Below the pieces are notes generated by a model that had not been told where the DNA came from, searched no databases, and saw only the letters and a list, made by a program, of their open reading frames with translations. Below are positions 17,149 to 26,143 of a stretch of DNA of 64,000 bases, one piece after another. This DNA is from Pseudomonadota bacterium (GTDB lineage Bacteria; Pseudomonadota; Gammaproteobacteria; Acidiferrobacterales; UBA6901): positions 112,212-176,211 of the forward strand of contig DAHXOO010000001.1 in assembly GCA_027364845.1 (NCBI GenBank), written 5' to 3'. The translations under genes were made by a program, and so were the position numbers. The first letter of the stretch is position 1. The number at the start of each line of letters is the position of its first letter.

Positions 17149-17625
17149 ATGACGCAGCCAGGCTTGTCCGAACTGTTCGAGTCAGCGCTCCGGGAAACTG
17201 CCGTACTTCTGGCGACACTGCAGGAGGAATTTGAAGCGCTCGCCAAGCCTGATGCGGCCGCGATCGAGGAAGTCGTTGCGCGTAAGCGCGCGCTCGTCGC
17301 AACTCTTGACGACAAATCGAAAAGGCATACGGCGGCACTACAGGCCGCTGGCTACGTCGATAGTATGGCCAACATGCCCGAGTGGCTGAGTCATAACGAC
17401 AACACACCGGACCGCCGGCTTCCGCGGCTGTGGCAGGACTTCACCGCCATGCTACACAATTGCCAGAAACAGAATCAGATCAACGGCCGCGTAATCGACG
17501 CGAACCGCCGCCGTACCCGCGATGCGCTGTGTATCCTCCGTGGGGTGGAACCTGAGCCCGTGCTATACGATCCGCATGGGTCAACCCCGGCGGCCGTTAC
17601 GTCACACCCAATCACGATGGCATGA
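17149..17625 (+). CDS. flgN: Flagellar export chaperone FlgN
   Basis: FlgN is a cytosolic chaperone that delivers FlgK and FlgL to the export gate. The product is a 158-residue, mostly helical, charged protein. The region LFESALRETAVLLATLQEEFEALAKPDAAAIEEVVARKRALVATLDDKSKRH is the FlgN-type coiled-coil domain. It lies 5 bases after flgM, the standard flgMN arrangement, which supports the assignment more than primary sequence alone. Confidence 0.9.
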   Translation: MTQPGLSELFESALRETAVLLATLQEEFEALAKPDAAAIEEVVARKRALVATLDDKSKRHTAALQAAGYVDSMANMPEWLSHNDNTPDRRLPRLWQDFTAMLHNCQKQNQINGRVIDANRRRTRDALCILRGVEPEPVLYDPHGSTPAAVTSHPITMA

Positions 17626-17738
17626 AAATCGAAGGCAGATTCCGACGACATTAGCATGCATAGCCGGCCGCAAGGCACTGACCTGCGAACGTATTGTGCC
17701 CCGGAAGCAAGGACGCTGCTGACCCTGCTGAGAACACC

Positions 17739-18485
17739 GTGAGCGACGACCTGTCAGACCCGTTACAGGAGTACTCGCCGGAGATCGAAAAGATCTCCCA
17801 TCCGCCGCAGATCGTGAACCTGCTACGCCGCATCCAGGATACCCGCACACTGCTGAGTGTGACAGTGGCCGGATCTAACGAGCTTTACAACAGCGCGATA
17901 GTCGAAGTCGATGCTACGCTCGGCTACGTGCTGCTCGACGAGCTGACGCCGACCGACGGCCATGTGCACCTGCTGCACAGTCGTGCGCTACATGCGCATG
18001 CACGCCTGCATGGTGTCGACATCAGCTTTGCCGGTGCGCTCCAGGAAGCCGGTGAACGCGATGGGATTGCCTTTTACAGACTGCCCATTCCGGCGCTGGT
18101 CAGTTACCGGCAACGGCGCGCCAACTTTCGTGCCCACGTGGGCATGGGCATGCCGGTGCCGATAGTTCTCGGCAATCGGCATATGCAGGAGCTGGGTGGA
18201 ACGCTGTGCGATATTTCCATCGGCGGTATTGGTGCCCTTCTGCAAGCCGGCAGCGCGACGGCCCTGCGCCAGGGCGTTATGTTCGACCGCTGCAATATCC
18301 GCCTGCCGAGAGGTAGCGAAATCAGCTGCAGGCTGGAGATTCGCTTTATCAGCCAAGACGAGCGCCGCCACGCACTCCGAATCGGCGGACGTTATGTCGA
18401 CCTTGATCGCAATCAGGAAAAAATCATCGAGCACTTCGTGGCTGCGCTCGAGCGCGAATTGCTGCGCAAGATGCCGAAGGACTGA
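17739..18485 (+). CDS. ycgR: YcgR-like flagellar brake protein (PilZ domain)
   Basis: YcgR-type proteins bind cyclic di-GMP and slow the motor at the stator/FliG interface. The N-terminal half (about residues 25-125) is a YcgR-type barrel. The C-terminal PilZ domain has the c-di-GMP motif RRANFR (RxxxR) after YRQ and the DISIGGIG box (D-x-S-x-x-G). The track starts at a TTG (17694). I prefer the GTG at 17739 (VSDDLSDPLQEYSPE), though neither has a strong ribosome site. It lies 113 bases after flgN with no evident promoter, so it is probably cotranscribed with flgMN. Confidence 0.88.
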   Translation: MSDDLSDPLQEYSPEIEKISHPPQIVNLLRRIQDTRTLLSVTVAGSNELYNSAIVEVDATLGYVLLDELTPTDGHVHLLHSRALHAHARLHGVDISFAGALQEAGERDGIAFYRLPIPALVSYRQRRANFRAHVGMGMPVPIVLGNRHMQELGGTLCDISIGGIGALLQAGSATALRQGVMFDRCNIRLPRGSEISCRLEIRFISQDERRHALRIGGRYVDLDRNQEKIIEHFVAALERELLRKMPKD

Positions 18486-18496
18486 GACGTGGGCTT

Positions 18497-19354
18497 TCAA
18501 CTGGCGCTGACTGGCCGGCCGCGCATGCCGGCAACGGAACAGACCGGCATCGATTGCGTATTGTGCGCATGACCCAGCCGTCCGTAGCGGTCCGCAACGA
18601 TCACACCGCCCTGGCACCCGGTGACACGTTGCAGCGCTGCGATGGCACGCCGTGCAGCAAACTGCGGACCTGCCTTCCCTTGAAGCAGGTCCACCGCAAC
18701 CTTGCCCATAACGACCTTGATGATCGCCTCACCCGTACCGGTACACGAAGCGGCGCCGACCGCATCGGCATAGGTCCCGCAGCCGATTAGCGGTGTGTCA
18801 CCGACGCGCCCTGGCAGCTTGCCGAACGTCCCGCCGGTCGACGACGCCGCCGCAACCCGACCATGAACATCCGCAGCCACCGCTCCCACGGTACCCATGG
18901 CCTGCTGCCAGCGACGCTGCTGCTGCGCCACGACCAGTGAGCTTTCACTGCAGCGTCGCATTCCCAGGCGTGTCGCAAAACCGGCAGCGCCATCGCCGAC
19001 AAGCAACAGATGGCGCCCGTCCTCGAGGATGAGTCGTGCCAGGACCACCGGATTGTGAACACGCCTCACCGCGGCGACCGCCCCGGCACGCATGCTAGCG
19101 CCATCCATAATCGCGGCGTCCATCTCCACTCTGCCTTCGGAATTGAGTACCGACCCGGTTCCGGCATTGAACACCGGATTGTCTTCAAGAATGACCACCG
19201 CCGCTTCGACCGCATCCAGTGCCGAACCGCCGCCTTGCAGGATCTCCCACGCGGCCATCGCCGCGTCGCGGCAACCTGCGACAGCGCGGGCATTACGACG
19301 TGGGCGCCAGCCGGCCCCGCCGTGCACCTGCACAGCGGGGAGCCGGACATTCAT
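18497..19354 (-). CDS. iaaA: Isoaspartyl peptidase / plant-type L-asparaginase (Ntn hydrolase)
   Basis: The enzyme cleaves isoaspartyl dipeptides and often asparagine after autoprocessing into alpha and beta chains. VQVHGGAGW near the N-terminus, FNAGTGSVLNSEGRVEMDAAIMDG, and the cleavage/nucleophile site before TVGAVAADVHGRVAAASSTGG are the family marks; the Thr of GTVGA is the predicted nucleophile. GCGTYAD, then GTGEAIIK, completes the substrate pocket. The track ORF has 343 residues, but homologues start a few residues before VHGGAG, so the ATG at 19354 (285 residues) is preferred. It converges on ycgR with an 11-base gap. No functional link to motility is evident. Confidence 0.88.
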   Translation of the reverse strand: MNVRLPAVQVHGGAGWRPRRNARAVAGCRDAAMAAWEILQGGGSALDAVEAAVVILEDNPVFNAGTGSVLNSEGRVEMDAAIMDGASMRAGAVAAVRRVHNPVVLARLILEDGRHLLLVGDGAAGFATRLGMRRCSESSLVVAQQQRRWQQAMGTVGAVAADVHGRVAAASSTGGTFGKLPGRVGDTPLIGCGTYADAVGAASCTGTGEAIIKVVMGKVAVDLLQGKAGPQFAARRAIAALQRVTGCQGGVIVADRYGRLGHAHNTQSMPVCSVAGMRGRPVSAS

Positions 19355-19543
19355 GACCGCGATGCCGCGCCCATGACGTTCCAGCAATACAGGCGCCACC
19401 GTGCCTGCCAGCAGGCGCATCGGCGAAACTCTCGGACCCCCTGATCGACTACGAACCCTGCGACCATTGGTGATCTCCGGCCTCTGACATATATGGCCCG
19501 AGCATAGCGCATGGCACCTGTTGCGCACAGGGGATAAATGCGT

Positions 19544-19557
19544 GTACTGGTCAGTAC
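19544..19557. promoter_or_regulatory. Inverted repeat, possible operator
   Basis: GTACTG-GT-CAGTAC is a 6-bp inverted repeat with a 2-base centre. It lies between the divergent iaaA and 75-residue gene starts, about 120 bases before the latter. The size suits a dimeric repressor site. No regulator is encoded next to it, and chance cannot be excluded. Confidence 0.3.
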
Positions 19558-19678
19558 CATAATTTGTGCTTTAATTTGAAGATAGGAACACCGTTTTCGA
19601 CGGACCCCATAGCTAATCGTCCGTAACGGGCGGCGGTGGGCGGATCCATAACGAGTATCCGTATCCGGAGGTTATGCC

Positions 19679-19906
19679 ATGAAAATGTTGCCGCTGCAGA
19701 TGGTCATTATCGATTTGGAGAACGGTCAACGGGGTGTGTTCATTGGGCGGCCTCTGGTCATCGCGGAATCGGATGACGACGACTGTCACGTGGAAAACGT
19801 CTGGTTCACGAACATCCAGGAGATCCCTGATACGGCAACCCTCGAACAGCTGGCTAAGATGACTCTGGAGCAGGTACAGCCCGCAACGAGCAGACTGCTC
19901 CAATGA
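19679..19906 (+). CDS. Small acidic protein of unknown function (75 residues)
   Basis: I do not recognise the family. The start has a textbook ribosome site (CCGGAGG eight bases before ATG), which is the main reason to believe it. The protein begins MKMLPLQMVIIDLENGQRG, looks like two or three beta strands, then has a run of four Asp (SDDDDCH) and a C-terminal helix. The pattern of an N-terminal strand pair with FIGRPLV resembles a small beta-rich regulator or adaptor, but this is only an impression. It stands alone between iaaA and a long non-coding stretch. Confidence 0.6.
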   Translation: MKMLPLQMVIIDLENGQRGVFIGRPLVIAESDDDDCHVENVWFTNIQEIPDTATLEQLAKMTLEQVQPATSRLLQ

Positions 19907-20430
19907 CCCCCGGACTGGTGCGGGGAACGCTCAGCTAGACCAAACCGACGTCGGGACAGACGCTGCCGCTTTTTCGAATGCGGGGCGTAAGCAACGACCC
20001 GGCTACGGAGCAGAGTTTCCACCAGAACATGTTTTCACAAAAAGCGGCACCGGTCGCGACATACATGCGTTCGCGGCTGGCGCCGCGCCATACAGAAGCC
20101 CAGACGATCTGCCGGCATCCCACGACAGTGTTCACGCATCGGGAACGCCCGGAAGCGACTCATAGCACCGTGATTGCAGCGCCTTCTGCCCGCTGCTGCA
20201 AACACACCATACCGATCCAATACTCCAGCACAGGAGGCATCACCCGGTAACGACGGCCACTTTCATCCGGCGCGCCGCATGCCGATAGGCCAGGATGCGA
20301 TACTCAGCAAACCCGGCGACCCCTTCGGGGTCCGCCACGAATCCACCCCTAACCGGTGCTACAGGCCAACCGGCTATCCGGTACAGGGCAGGACAGGCAG
20401 TTCCCGCCCTGTACAACCACACACTTGGGC
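19907..20430. other. Gene-poor stretch with one hairpin
   Basis: No ORF here shows protein-like composition or a ribosome site; the 90-residue plus-strand ORF at 19978 is Arg/His/Thr-rich and not convincing. The only structure seen is a 9-bp perfect inverted repeat, GTACAGGGC (20381-20389) and GCCCTGTAC (20406-20414), 16-49 bases past the stop of the YHS gene. It lacks a T-run but may end that transcript. Confidence 0.5.
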
Positions 20431-20619
20431 TTACGGCCTTTTCGACCCGCGCCCGGACTCGCCGCCGCGTCGCGTGCCGCTTGCGAACTTTGTCGGGTCC
20501 GCACTGAACGCCTTATGGCAACCCAGCGAACAAAAATAATAGGTCTTGCCTTGATACTCAGCCCTGGCCGCTGCCCTTTTCTCATTAACCACCATGCCGC
20601 ATACAGGATCCGTTGGCAT
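20431..20619 (-). CDS. YHS-domain protein, putative metal-binding
   Basis: The 62-residue product begins MPTDPVCGMVVNEKRAA and continues EYQGKTYYFCSLGCHKAFSADPTKF. This is the YHS signature, with Cys in DPVCGM and the FCSLGCHKAF pair. YHS domains occur in heavy-metal-handling and monooxygenase proteins and probably bind metal. The ATG at 20619 is chosen because GGAGAA lies at good spacing and DPVCGM then sits near the N-terminus as in relatives; the track start 30 codons earlier adds unrelated sequence. A short Gly/Arg/Lys-rich tail ends the protein. Confidence 0.85.
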   Translation of the reverse strand: MPTDPVCGMVVNEKRAAARAEYQGKTYYFCSLGCHKAFSADPTKFASGTRRGGESGRGSKRP

Positions 20620-20857
20620 AATATTCTCCAATTTACAGAATCGTGCGTCAGAAATGGCAGCGATACAGCTCCATTGGCCAATAACCCATGACCAGTCCAG
20701 GCACCGCATTATTCGCTGCCATGGTAACTGCGCTACCGGAGGATCCGGCTGAACCCTAAAGGTGCCGGTTACAGGTAGTTCCTAATTACTGACTCTGCCA
20801 CAACAGCGAATGCCCCTCAATCACAGATATTTCGCGACACTTGTGACCACGAGCCTG

Positions 20858-21372
20858 CATTACCCATAAGTCAGCAGTACAGGCGCCAATCGGATGCTTG
20901 AAGAACCAGCGCAACGGTTCGAGATTATTACCGATTTGAGGAAGCTGCACTGTTACGCACAGCTTTTGCTGTGGCCGGCACGCACTATCTGTGCATCTGG
21001 CTTTGCTCCACACCAGCTTTTTGGGGTTCGAATCGGGCAGGTAGCCCGACAGACAGCGCAACGTCAGGCGACCTTCCGTGGCGACTACCTGGTGTTTCCC
21101 TCGGTCTTCCTGTGCGCGGGTAGCCATTCAGCAGCAGAGGGGCAGTGGCCTCTTTTGCGGCTGAATCAGCGTCTTAAACAGCGCTACGAACCACTCGCCG
21201 CTGAACGCGCCCGAACAGGTAGCGGACACCAGAATACCCCGCAGACACTGATTGCCGATGCCGCACTGATACCTAGCCGCCGCCCCGACACGCACGCCGA
21301 TGGCGTTTTACTTCTTTTGGCCCAGACATTGCCCTACCGGCTGCCAGCAGGAAACGCTGATTCATTCCGGAA
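20858..21372 (-). pseudogene. Remnant of an IS630-family transposase
   Basis: On the minus strand, pieces in different frames line up in order with IS630 transposases. They are NESAF (for DESGF), WAKRSKTPSACVSGRRLGIS, WFVALFKTLIQPQKRP, LLLNGYP (for the catalytic LVLDGHP), then TEGRLTLRCLSGYLPDSNP (for LPGYSPDLNP) with LVW, and finally EPLRWFFKHP (for LVRSFF.HPSV). Frameshifts and a stop separate the pieces, and the second catalytic Asp is read as Asn. The start of the gene and the element ends were not found. It is dead and old. The plus-strand ORF at 20894 is its antisense shadow. Confidence 0.8.
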
Positions 21373-21461
21373 TTCCGATTAAACCCCCATTTTTGAATGG
21401 AACCCATTTCGGCGGGTTATTGAGTTGCTTGAGGTCCAAGGGTAGATTCCGGTAAGCCAAT

Positions 21462-22160
21462 GTGCGGTTTCCGTACTGGGTCGCTATGGGATTTGAGCGC
21501 AGCACACCGACAAGAAGATCGCCGCTGGGGGGGGGGTACATGGGTCTCATGAGACGCATGCTCGATCACACCCGATTTGATCGGGCTTTGCCGGAGCGCG
21601 ACCTGCCGCAACTAAGGAGCAATCGGGTCTATTGTCGCGAGCGGCTCATTTTGCAGTTCATGCACTCTGTCTGGTACAGTGCCAATCGTTTCCAGCACGG
21701 AAAAGTCATCCACCATGATCCGGTGCTGAGACGTCTGTTCGGCTTTCAATGTATGGTCAACTTCAAGGCAGTAAAGCGGCCTTTCCGGAAGTTCTCGCAG
21801 GCCGCCAAAGAGCACGTGCTCGTGCGCCTTGTATTGCTGGTTTTTTTGCGCAGATTGCGGTCTATAGGGTTGGCGCTTGATTTCGATTCGACAGTAATGA
21901 CCCGATACCGAACCAGGAGGCCACAGCCCTCCGTTGCAGCCCGATCAAGTCCGATCGGGGCTCCTATCATCTCTTGATAGCGTTCGTATCGGATGTTCAT
22001 AAGGTCGCGAACCGCTGGCTATACCCAGGGAACTGTCACAGGGCCAACAAACCCCCGGCGTTTCTCGATAACACACCCAAGTAGCTTGGCGGTAAGCGTG
22101 TTGATTTCTTACGGGCTGGCGGCGGTTTCCGTGATCAAGCATTGCTCATAAGGATTAGAG
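21462..22160 (+). pseudogene. Remnant of an IS1380-family transposase
   Basis: The first frame (track ORF 21462-21977) reads SPLGGGYMGLMRRMLDHTRFD, then QLRSNRVYCRERLILQFMHSVW, HDPVLRRLFGFQ and LALDFDSTVMTRY. This is the N-terminal half of IS1380 transposases including the first catalytic Asp. After about 21905 the homology jumps frame: YHLLIAFVSDVHKVANRWLYPGN and ANKPPAFLDNTPK, then a stop, then LGGKRVDFLRAGGGFRDQA, where the usual second catalytic Asp (RADSGF) is Gly. At least one frameshift, one stop and a lost catalytic residue make it inactive. A run of ten G at 21527 falls in the N-terminal GGG codons. Confidence 0.85.
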
Positions 22161-22400
22161 GCCAGATCAGTGCACCACATCATCATCCTGCGCCAGCGGC
22201 AATGGATGGAGGGCGTCTGGAATCGCATGAAAGTCGTCTTCTTGCCAGTTCATTTTACGCCGACATTTTCCCTGGCATAGGGGCCTAACAGGAAATCTGG
22301 GATCATATGCACTTGGAACATGATGGCAACCCAAAGTTTTCTGAATTTTGTCCAACTTATTGACTGGTGAGCAAGGAGTTTTCGCTCTCTGGAGGCTGTG

Positions 22401-23129
22401 ATGAAGAACGCGACTGTGGACTACAAGCATGATAAAACCGATCTTGAGGGCTATGCTGCCTGGAATAGTCAGGACGCTAAGCGGCGCCCCGGGGTACTTG
22501 TTATCCATGAATGGATGGGCATCGGGCCGCACGAGCGGCGCACCTGTGACGAGCTTGCCCATGCTGGTTATCTTGCATTCGCGGCCGATATCTTCGGCAA
22601 GCACAGCCGGCCGACGAATGTGAACGAGGCAATCGAGTATGCAACGCGATACCGAGCCGGCGAGCGTGCCTTGCTCCGCGACCGCGCCAAGGCCGCGCTT
22701 GCGGCGCTGAGCGCGCAGCCGCTGTGCGACCCGGACCGGCTCGCCGTAATCGGGTTCTGCTTTGGTGGAACTGCTGCACTCGAGCTTGCGCGCAGCGGCG
22801 CCGCCGTACGCGCGACGGTGAGTTTTCATGGAGGTCTTAGTACCGAAAGACCACAGGATGCGCGTCAGATCCGGGGCGCGGTCCTGGCGTTGCATGGAGC
22901 GGATGATCCATTCGTTCCCAAGGCCGAGGTCGATGCCTTCGAAGATGAGATGCGACAGGGAAAAGTCGATTGGCGGCTCGTGAAATACGGCAGCGCGGTT
23001 CATAGCTTTACCAACCCCGAGGCTGGAAACGACGTATCAAAGGGGGCCGCCTATGACCGCCGCGCGACCGAACGCGGGTGGCGTGCGATGCAGGATCTTT
23101 TTACGGAGGTTTTCGCATCGCAGGCCTAG
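22401..23129 (+). CDS. Dienelactone hydrolase family protein
   Basis: An alpha/beta hydrolase with a Cys nucleophile in GFCFGG, Asp in HGADDPFVP and His in YGSAVHSFTNPEA, the catalytic triad of the dienelactone hydrolase family. RPGVLVIHEWMGIGPHERRTCDELAHAGYLAFAADIFGK is the conserved opening. Many homologues have no proven substrate and are not tied to aromatic degradation. The ATG at 22401 is taken because GGAGG lies five bases before it; the track begins one codon earlier with GTG. Length is 242. It is intact although it sits directly behind the IS1380 remnant in a decayed region, which suggests it is retained under selection. Confidence 0.9.
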   Translation: MKNATVDYKHDKTDLEGYAAWNSQDAKRRPGVLVIHEWMGIGPHERRTCDELAHAGYLAFAADIFGKHSRPTNVNEAIEYATRYRAGERALLRDRAKAALAALSAQPLCDPDRLAVIGFCFGGTAALELARSGAAVRATVSFHGGLSTERPQDARQIRGAVLALHGADDPFVPKAEVDAFEDEMRQGKVDWRLVKYGSAVHSFTNPEAGNDVSKGAAYDRRATERGWRAMQDLFTEVFASQA

Positions 23130-23610
23130 TACCGGCAGACTGGTTCTGCTGGCACAACGCGCGCGAAAGGTACAGGTCCTGGGTCGCGTAGCGCATTGGA
23201 TGATCGCCACGCGGACAGCACCACGCCTTTATCTCGTCGCCAGCACGACGGGCTGATGTCTGTAATCAACAACCCATTGCCACAACTCGGTAGCGATCAT
23301 CCGGCCCACCCGCTTGTCGCTTACTGCCGGAAGCTGCAGTCGCAAGATCTACGGAAAATGAATTCTGCAGCACTTTTCCCATGTCCGCCCATGTTTTGAC
23401 ATCAGGTCGATCGTGGTCACTTCAGCAAAGAAATAGCCCACCTGCCATTCTCCCACGTTATGTTAGTGATGTTTATCCCTTTTACGCTGTCATTCTCGAA
23501 CCACGCAGGCAGTTACCTTCCCATATTGATAAAGCCAGTTAATCGTATGCGCTTTGTCTCGTGGTCATGATTATTCAGCCGGATACAGCACCTGTTTCAC
23601 GCGATATCGC
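23130..23610. other. Gene-poor stretch
   Basis: The stretch separates convergent dienelactone hydrolase and DsrE-like genes. I see no convincing ORF, RNA gene or strong hairpin. Confidence 0.5.
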
Positions 23611-24249
23611 CTAGACGAACACCGTGACATCGGCCTTCTGGGCAATTGCCAGAAAAGTCGCAGCACCGATATAGTCTTTCACCTCGGGTATAAAGTCGTT
23701 GCGCGTAAACCCGAACAGATCCACCGTCATTTGGCAGGCGATGAGATTTACACCGCTTTCGATGCATATGTTTCGTAATTCCGATATTGTGGCGACGCCG
23801 TTGTTCTTGACGGTTTTTTTCATCAGCCCTGTGGCAACATTCTCAAACCCAGGGATGTTCGCCATCATCACATTTGGAATGTTCCAGTTGATGCCTTTGA
23901 ACCATTTTGGACCAAATGGCATTTTCATCGGCATGCCGGGATTTCCGAGCGGACTAACCTTCAGGTTAAGGTCTTTTTTGAGCAGCGTGAGCCCGTAAAA
24001 TGTGAAAAAGACAGATGCGGTCCACCCCAGAGCGGCCGCTGTCGAGGACAGGATAAACGGTGGGTAAGCCCAGTCCATGGTGCCCTTCGTGGCAATGATG
24101 GCCATCGATCTGGGCTTGTTTTCTTCATATTGCTGCATGTTCGTTCTGAACTGTGCAGCGAACCACTCATCGAGCTCAGCACCAAATTTCTGGCGTAACT
24201 CAGCCGGCAAGACACCGCGCGGCGGAATTTTTTCAGTCTGTGTCGACAT
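23611..24249 (-). CDS. DsrE/DsrF-like family protein, probable sulfur-trafficking (DsrE3 type)
   Basis: The C-terminal part has the DsrE-like core with the conserved Cys in GVNLIACQMTVDLFGF. Upstream, MAIIATKGTMDWAYPPFILSSTAAALGWTASVFFTFYGLTLLKK and NIPNVMMANIPGFENVATGLMKK are typical of the DsrE3A group, which carries sulfane sulfur or thiosulfonate in sulfur oxidisers. The N-terminal 45 residues form a charged extension. The ATG at 24249 has AAAGGAGAG in front of it; the track start 78 codons upstream has none and encodes non-homologous sequence. It stands alone here, not beside tusA or hdr genes, so the exact substrate is inferred only from family. Confidence 0.85.
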   Translation of the reverse strand: MSTQTEKIPPRGVLPAELRQKFGAELDEWFAAQFRTNMQQYEENKPRSMAIIATKGTMDWAYPPFILSSTAAALGWTASVFFTFYGLTLLKKDLNLKVSPLGNPGMPMKMPFGPKWFKGINWNIPNVMMANIPGFENVATGLMKKTVKNNGVATISELRNICIESGVNLIACQMTVDLFGFTRNDFIPEVKDYIGAATFLAIAQKADVTVFV

Positions 24250-25108
24250 ATTGCTCTCCTTTGGTTGTGATTCCACCGAGTGAGCGGCTATAGTCGTCCG
24301 GACTTTTCGGCATTTCCGGACACTGCAGGACCTGGCAGCCGGCGGCCTGCCTGAGCGGCACGGCCGTGTGTGCTCGCAGTCCGGCTGCGCGGACCCACCG
24401 CCGTCGGCGACATCCCGCAGTGTTAGAGGTACGATCACAGAAATGCGGTGCGAACTTCGCCCCAATGTCATTCGGTGATCCACTACGGCAACCTCAAGCA
24501 GCGTTCTGCGCGTATCTCGGTTAATCCCCTGCGATTGCTCCGTTTCAATCGAAACTCGCCGATTTCTTTAGATCCGGCATGGCATGGGCTACGTCTCCTT
24601 GCACGATAGAGCCATGTTCCGGGAAAACTACGGAGACCGATACTGTCCGGACGGACAGGGTCTAGATACCGCAGAAGCGGCTGCCACTTGCGAGTCGGCT
24701 CAACCACGAATGATTCACGACGCGCGCAATTTTCTGCAAAGATGGCTACACCCGACGACTTTTTTCGCCACGGTTGTTCCGTTATGCAAAATTCCCGTTT
24801 GGTGCGTATCGTTAACAGGATGAATCCGAGACATCGTACTTTGCGGGTTCACACCCTGCGGGTGGCTACATAGGAGGCGCTCTCTGTCCTCGGAAATGGG
24901 AAATAGGGCCAGCAAATCCCGTAATCGACATACAAACACTCTCGACCATTAGGCAATGCAAAACAGTTTAGCCGCCAGTCTGTCAGGCGCCTTCCGGGCA
25001 TAGTTCTAGGCGGACACCGGAGCCCGACAGGACGATGACGCTGGAGACTGCGTCGGGAACCCTGCTTAGACGCGGCGTTGGAGCCACCGGGGGTTTTTGC
25101 CCGGTATG
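24250..25108. other. Gene-poor stretch
   Basis: ORFs here are short, carry no recognisable motif and lack ribosome sites. No RNA gene or clear repeat was seen. Base composition drifts to a mixed pattern like the rest of the 20-27 kb island. Confidence 0.5.
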
Positions 25109-25372
25109 TCACAGCTCAACGACGTGCCCAGACGCTCCAAAATTCAAGCCGCCCTCGAACGCCAGGGCGACAGCGTGGCTGCGTGTTGAGGCATTGAGCT
25201 TGGACATTATGTTGGTGATGTGAAACTTTACTGTTCGCTCGGTTATGCCAAGAATCACCGCAATTTCCCAGTTCGTCTTTCCGTTTTTAAGCCACGTCAT
25301 CACCTCTGTTTCGCGAGGCGTCAAAGACTGGCTTTCTTTTCGACGTTCAGACACATGCGTTTTGCTTTTCAT
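25109..25372 (-). CDS. Orphan LuxR-type HTH protein (87 residues), possibly truncated regulator
   Basis: The sequence LTPRETEVMTWLKNGKTNWEIAVILGITERTVKFHITNIMSKLNASTRSHAVALA is a complete LuxR/GerE DNA-binding domain. It is closest in style to EpsA-like regulators (GKTNWEIA, ERTVKFH). There is no receiver, PAS or autoinducer domain. Upstream the same frame is open for only about 18 codons before a TAG and shows no sensor-domain sequence. It may be a stand-alone HTH regulator or the C-terminal remainder of a longer protein in this decayed region. The ribosome site before the ATG is weak. Confidence 0.75.
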   Translation of the reverse strand: MKSKTHVSERRKESQSLTPRETEVMTWLKNGKTNWEIAVILGITERTVKFHITNIMSKLNASTRSHAVALAFEGGLNFGASGHVVEL

Positions 25373-26139
25373 GGGCCACTTCCCTTCGCTAAATGCCTGG
25401 AGTCCATCTTGACGTTTTGATGAGTCCTATGAGACTTCCGCACGTCGGTACGCTGCGCGATGGCGAATGAAATGAGCAAGCGACAGCGCTTTTGCATTGC
25501 CGTGATCTGTCAGCGTCTGTCGGAAAATCCATAACACTGCAGCGATCTGGCATCGCGTCTGCGAATCGTGCGCCATGCCGTCTACATCCGAACCTTCTGG
25601 CAGAACGACGGCCCGTTTCGCATAACATAGTTCCTTGTGTGCCTGTTCAAACTTCTGATCAGACGTATCCGGTCATCCCTGAATGAATGCACCGGTTGGC
25701 AGCGATGCGCGCAAGCCCCGTTTTAATCGGAGTGAGACAGCCCGTCGCGGAATTTAGAACTTTCGTGGTATCAATGATACTTTTGCGATATGGCCCCTGG
25801 ATGGCGTACATCAAATTTCGTCGGAGACATGCAACCTTCTGCGATACACGTACTGGGATAACCTACTTATCTAAGTTTCGCGGCGGCACATTCTTCGATT
25901 GCGAGCGACGCGGTATGGACAACAAAGGGCGTCGATCATATACGCGCCGTTCGTGACTTCTGCTTCGTTACATGCCCTTTTTGGGCTTTCTGGACATGAT
26001 CGAAGGTCGCTTCAGCCAACGGCGTTGGTCTGATCTCAGAGTGGGCCGACAGTAACGTCATCGTCCTTCACAAAAGGAAGGCTGCAAACCACAGGATCCG
26101 GGCATTACACCGTGATTACAATCCACACGGTGATTGCAA
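25373..26139. other. Gene-poor stretch ending in CRP-like palindromes
   Basis: No supported gene was seen. The right end holds two related near-palindromic motifs (26112-26126 and 26130-26143), listed separately. Confidence 0.5.
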
Positions 26140-26143
26140 TCAC
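26112..26143. repeat. Tandem pair of palindromic sites with CRP-like half-sites
   Basis: GTGATTGCAATCAC (26130-26143) is a perfect 14-bp palindrome. Eighteen bases away lies GTGATTACAATCCAC (26112-26126), the same motif with a changed centre and one inserted base. The half-sites GTGA-N6-TCAC resemble CRP/FNR-family operators. The right copy overlaps the csrA-like stop codon. Binding protein and target gene are unknown; no plus-strand gene begins nearby. Confidence 0.55.

Noticed and set aside
19978-20250. Plus-strand ORF of 90 residues
   Set aside because: No ribosome site, Arg/His/Thr-rich composition and no motif.
21527-21536. Run of ten G as an assembly error or phase-variation tract
   Set aside because: It encodes the Gly-rich N-terminal region expected in IS1380 transposases and sits in a dead gene, so no phase-variation role is implied.
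22167-23003. Minus-strand ORF of 278 residues
   Set aside because: It is antisense to the intact dienelactone hydrolase gene and the IS1380 remnant tail.
24841-24872. tRNA-like T-loop sequence GGGTTCACACCC
   Set aside because: The matching acceptor, D and anticodon arms could not be folded around it.
25985-26000. GCCC-TTTTT-GGGC hairpin as a terminator
   Set aside because: Stem of only four base pairs with no gene ending next to it.
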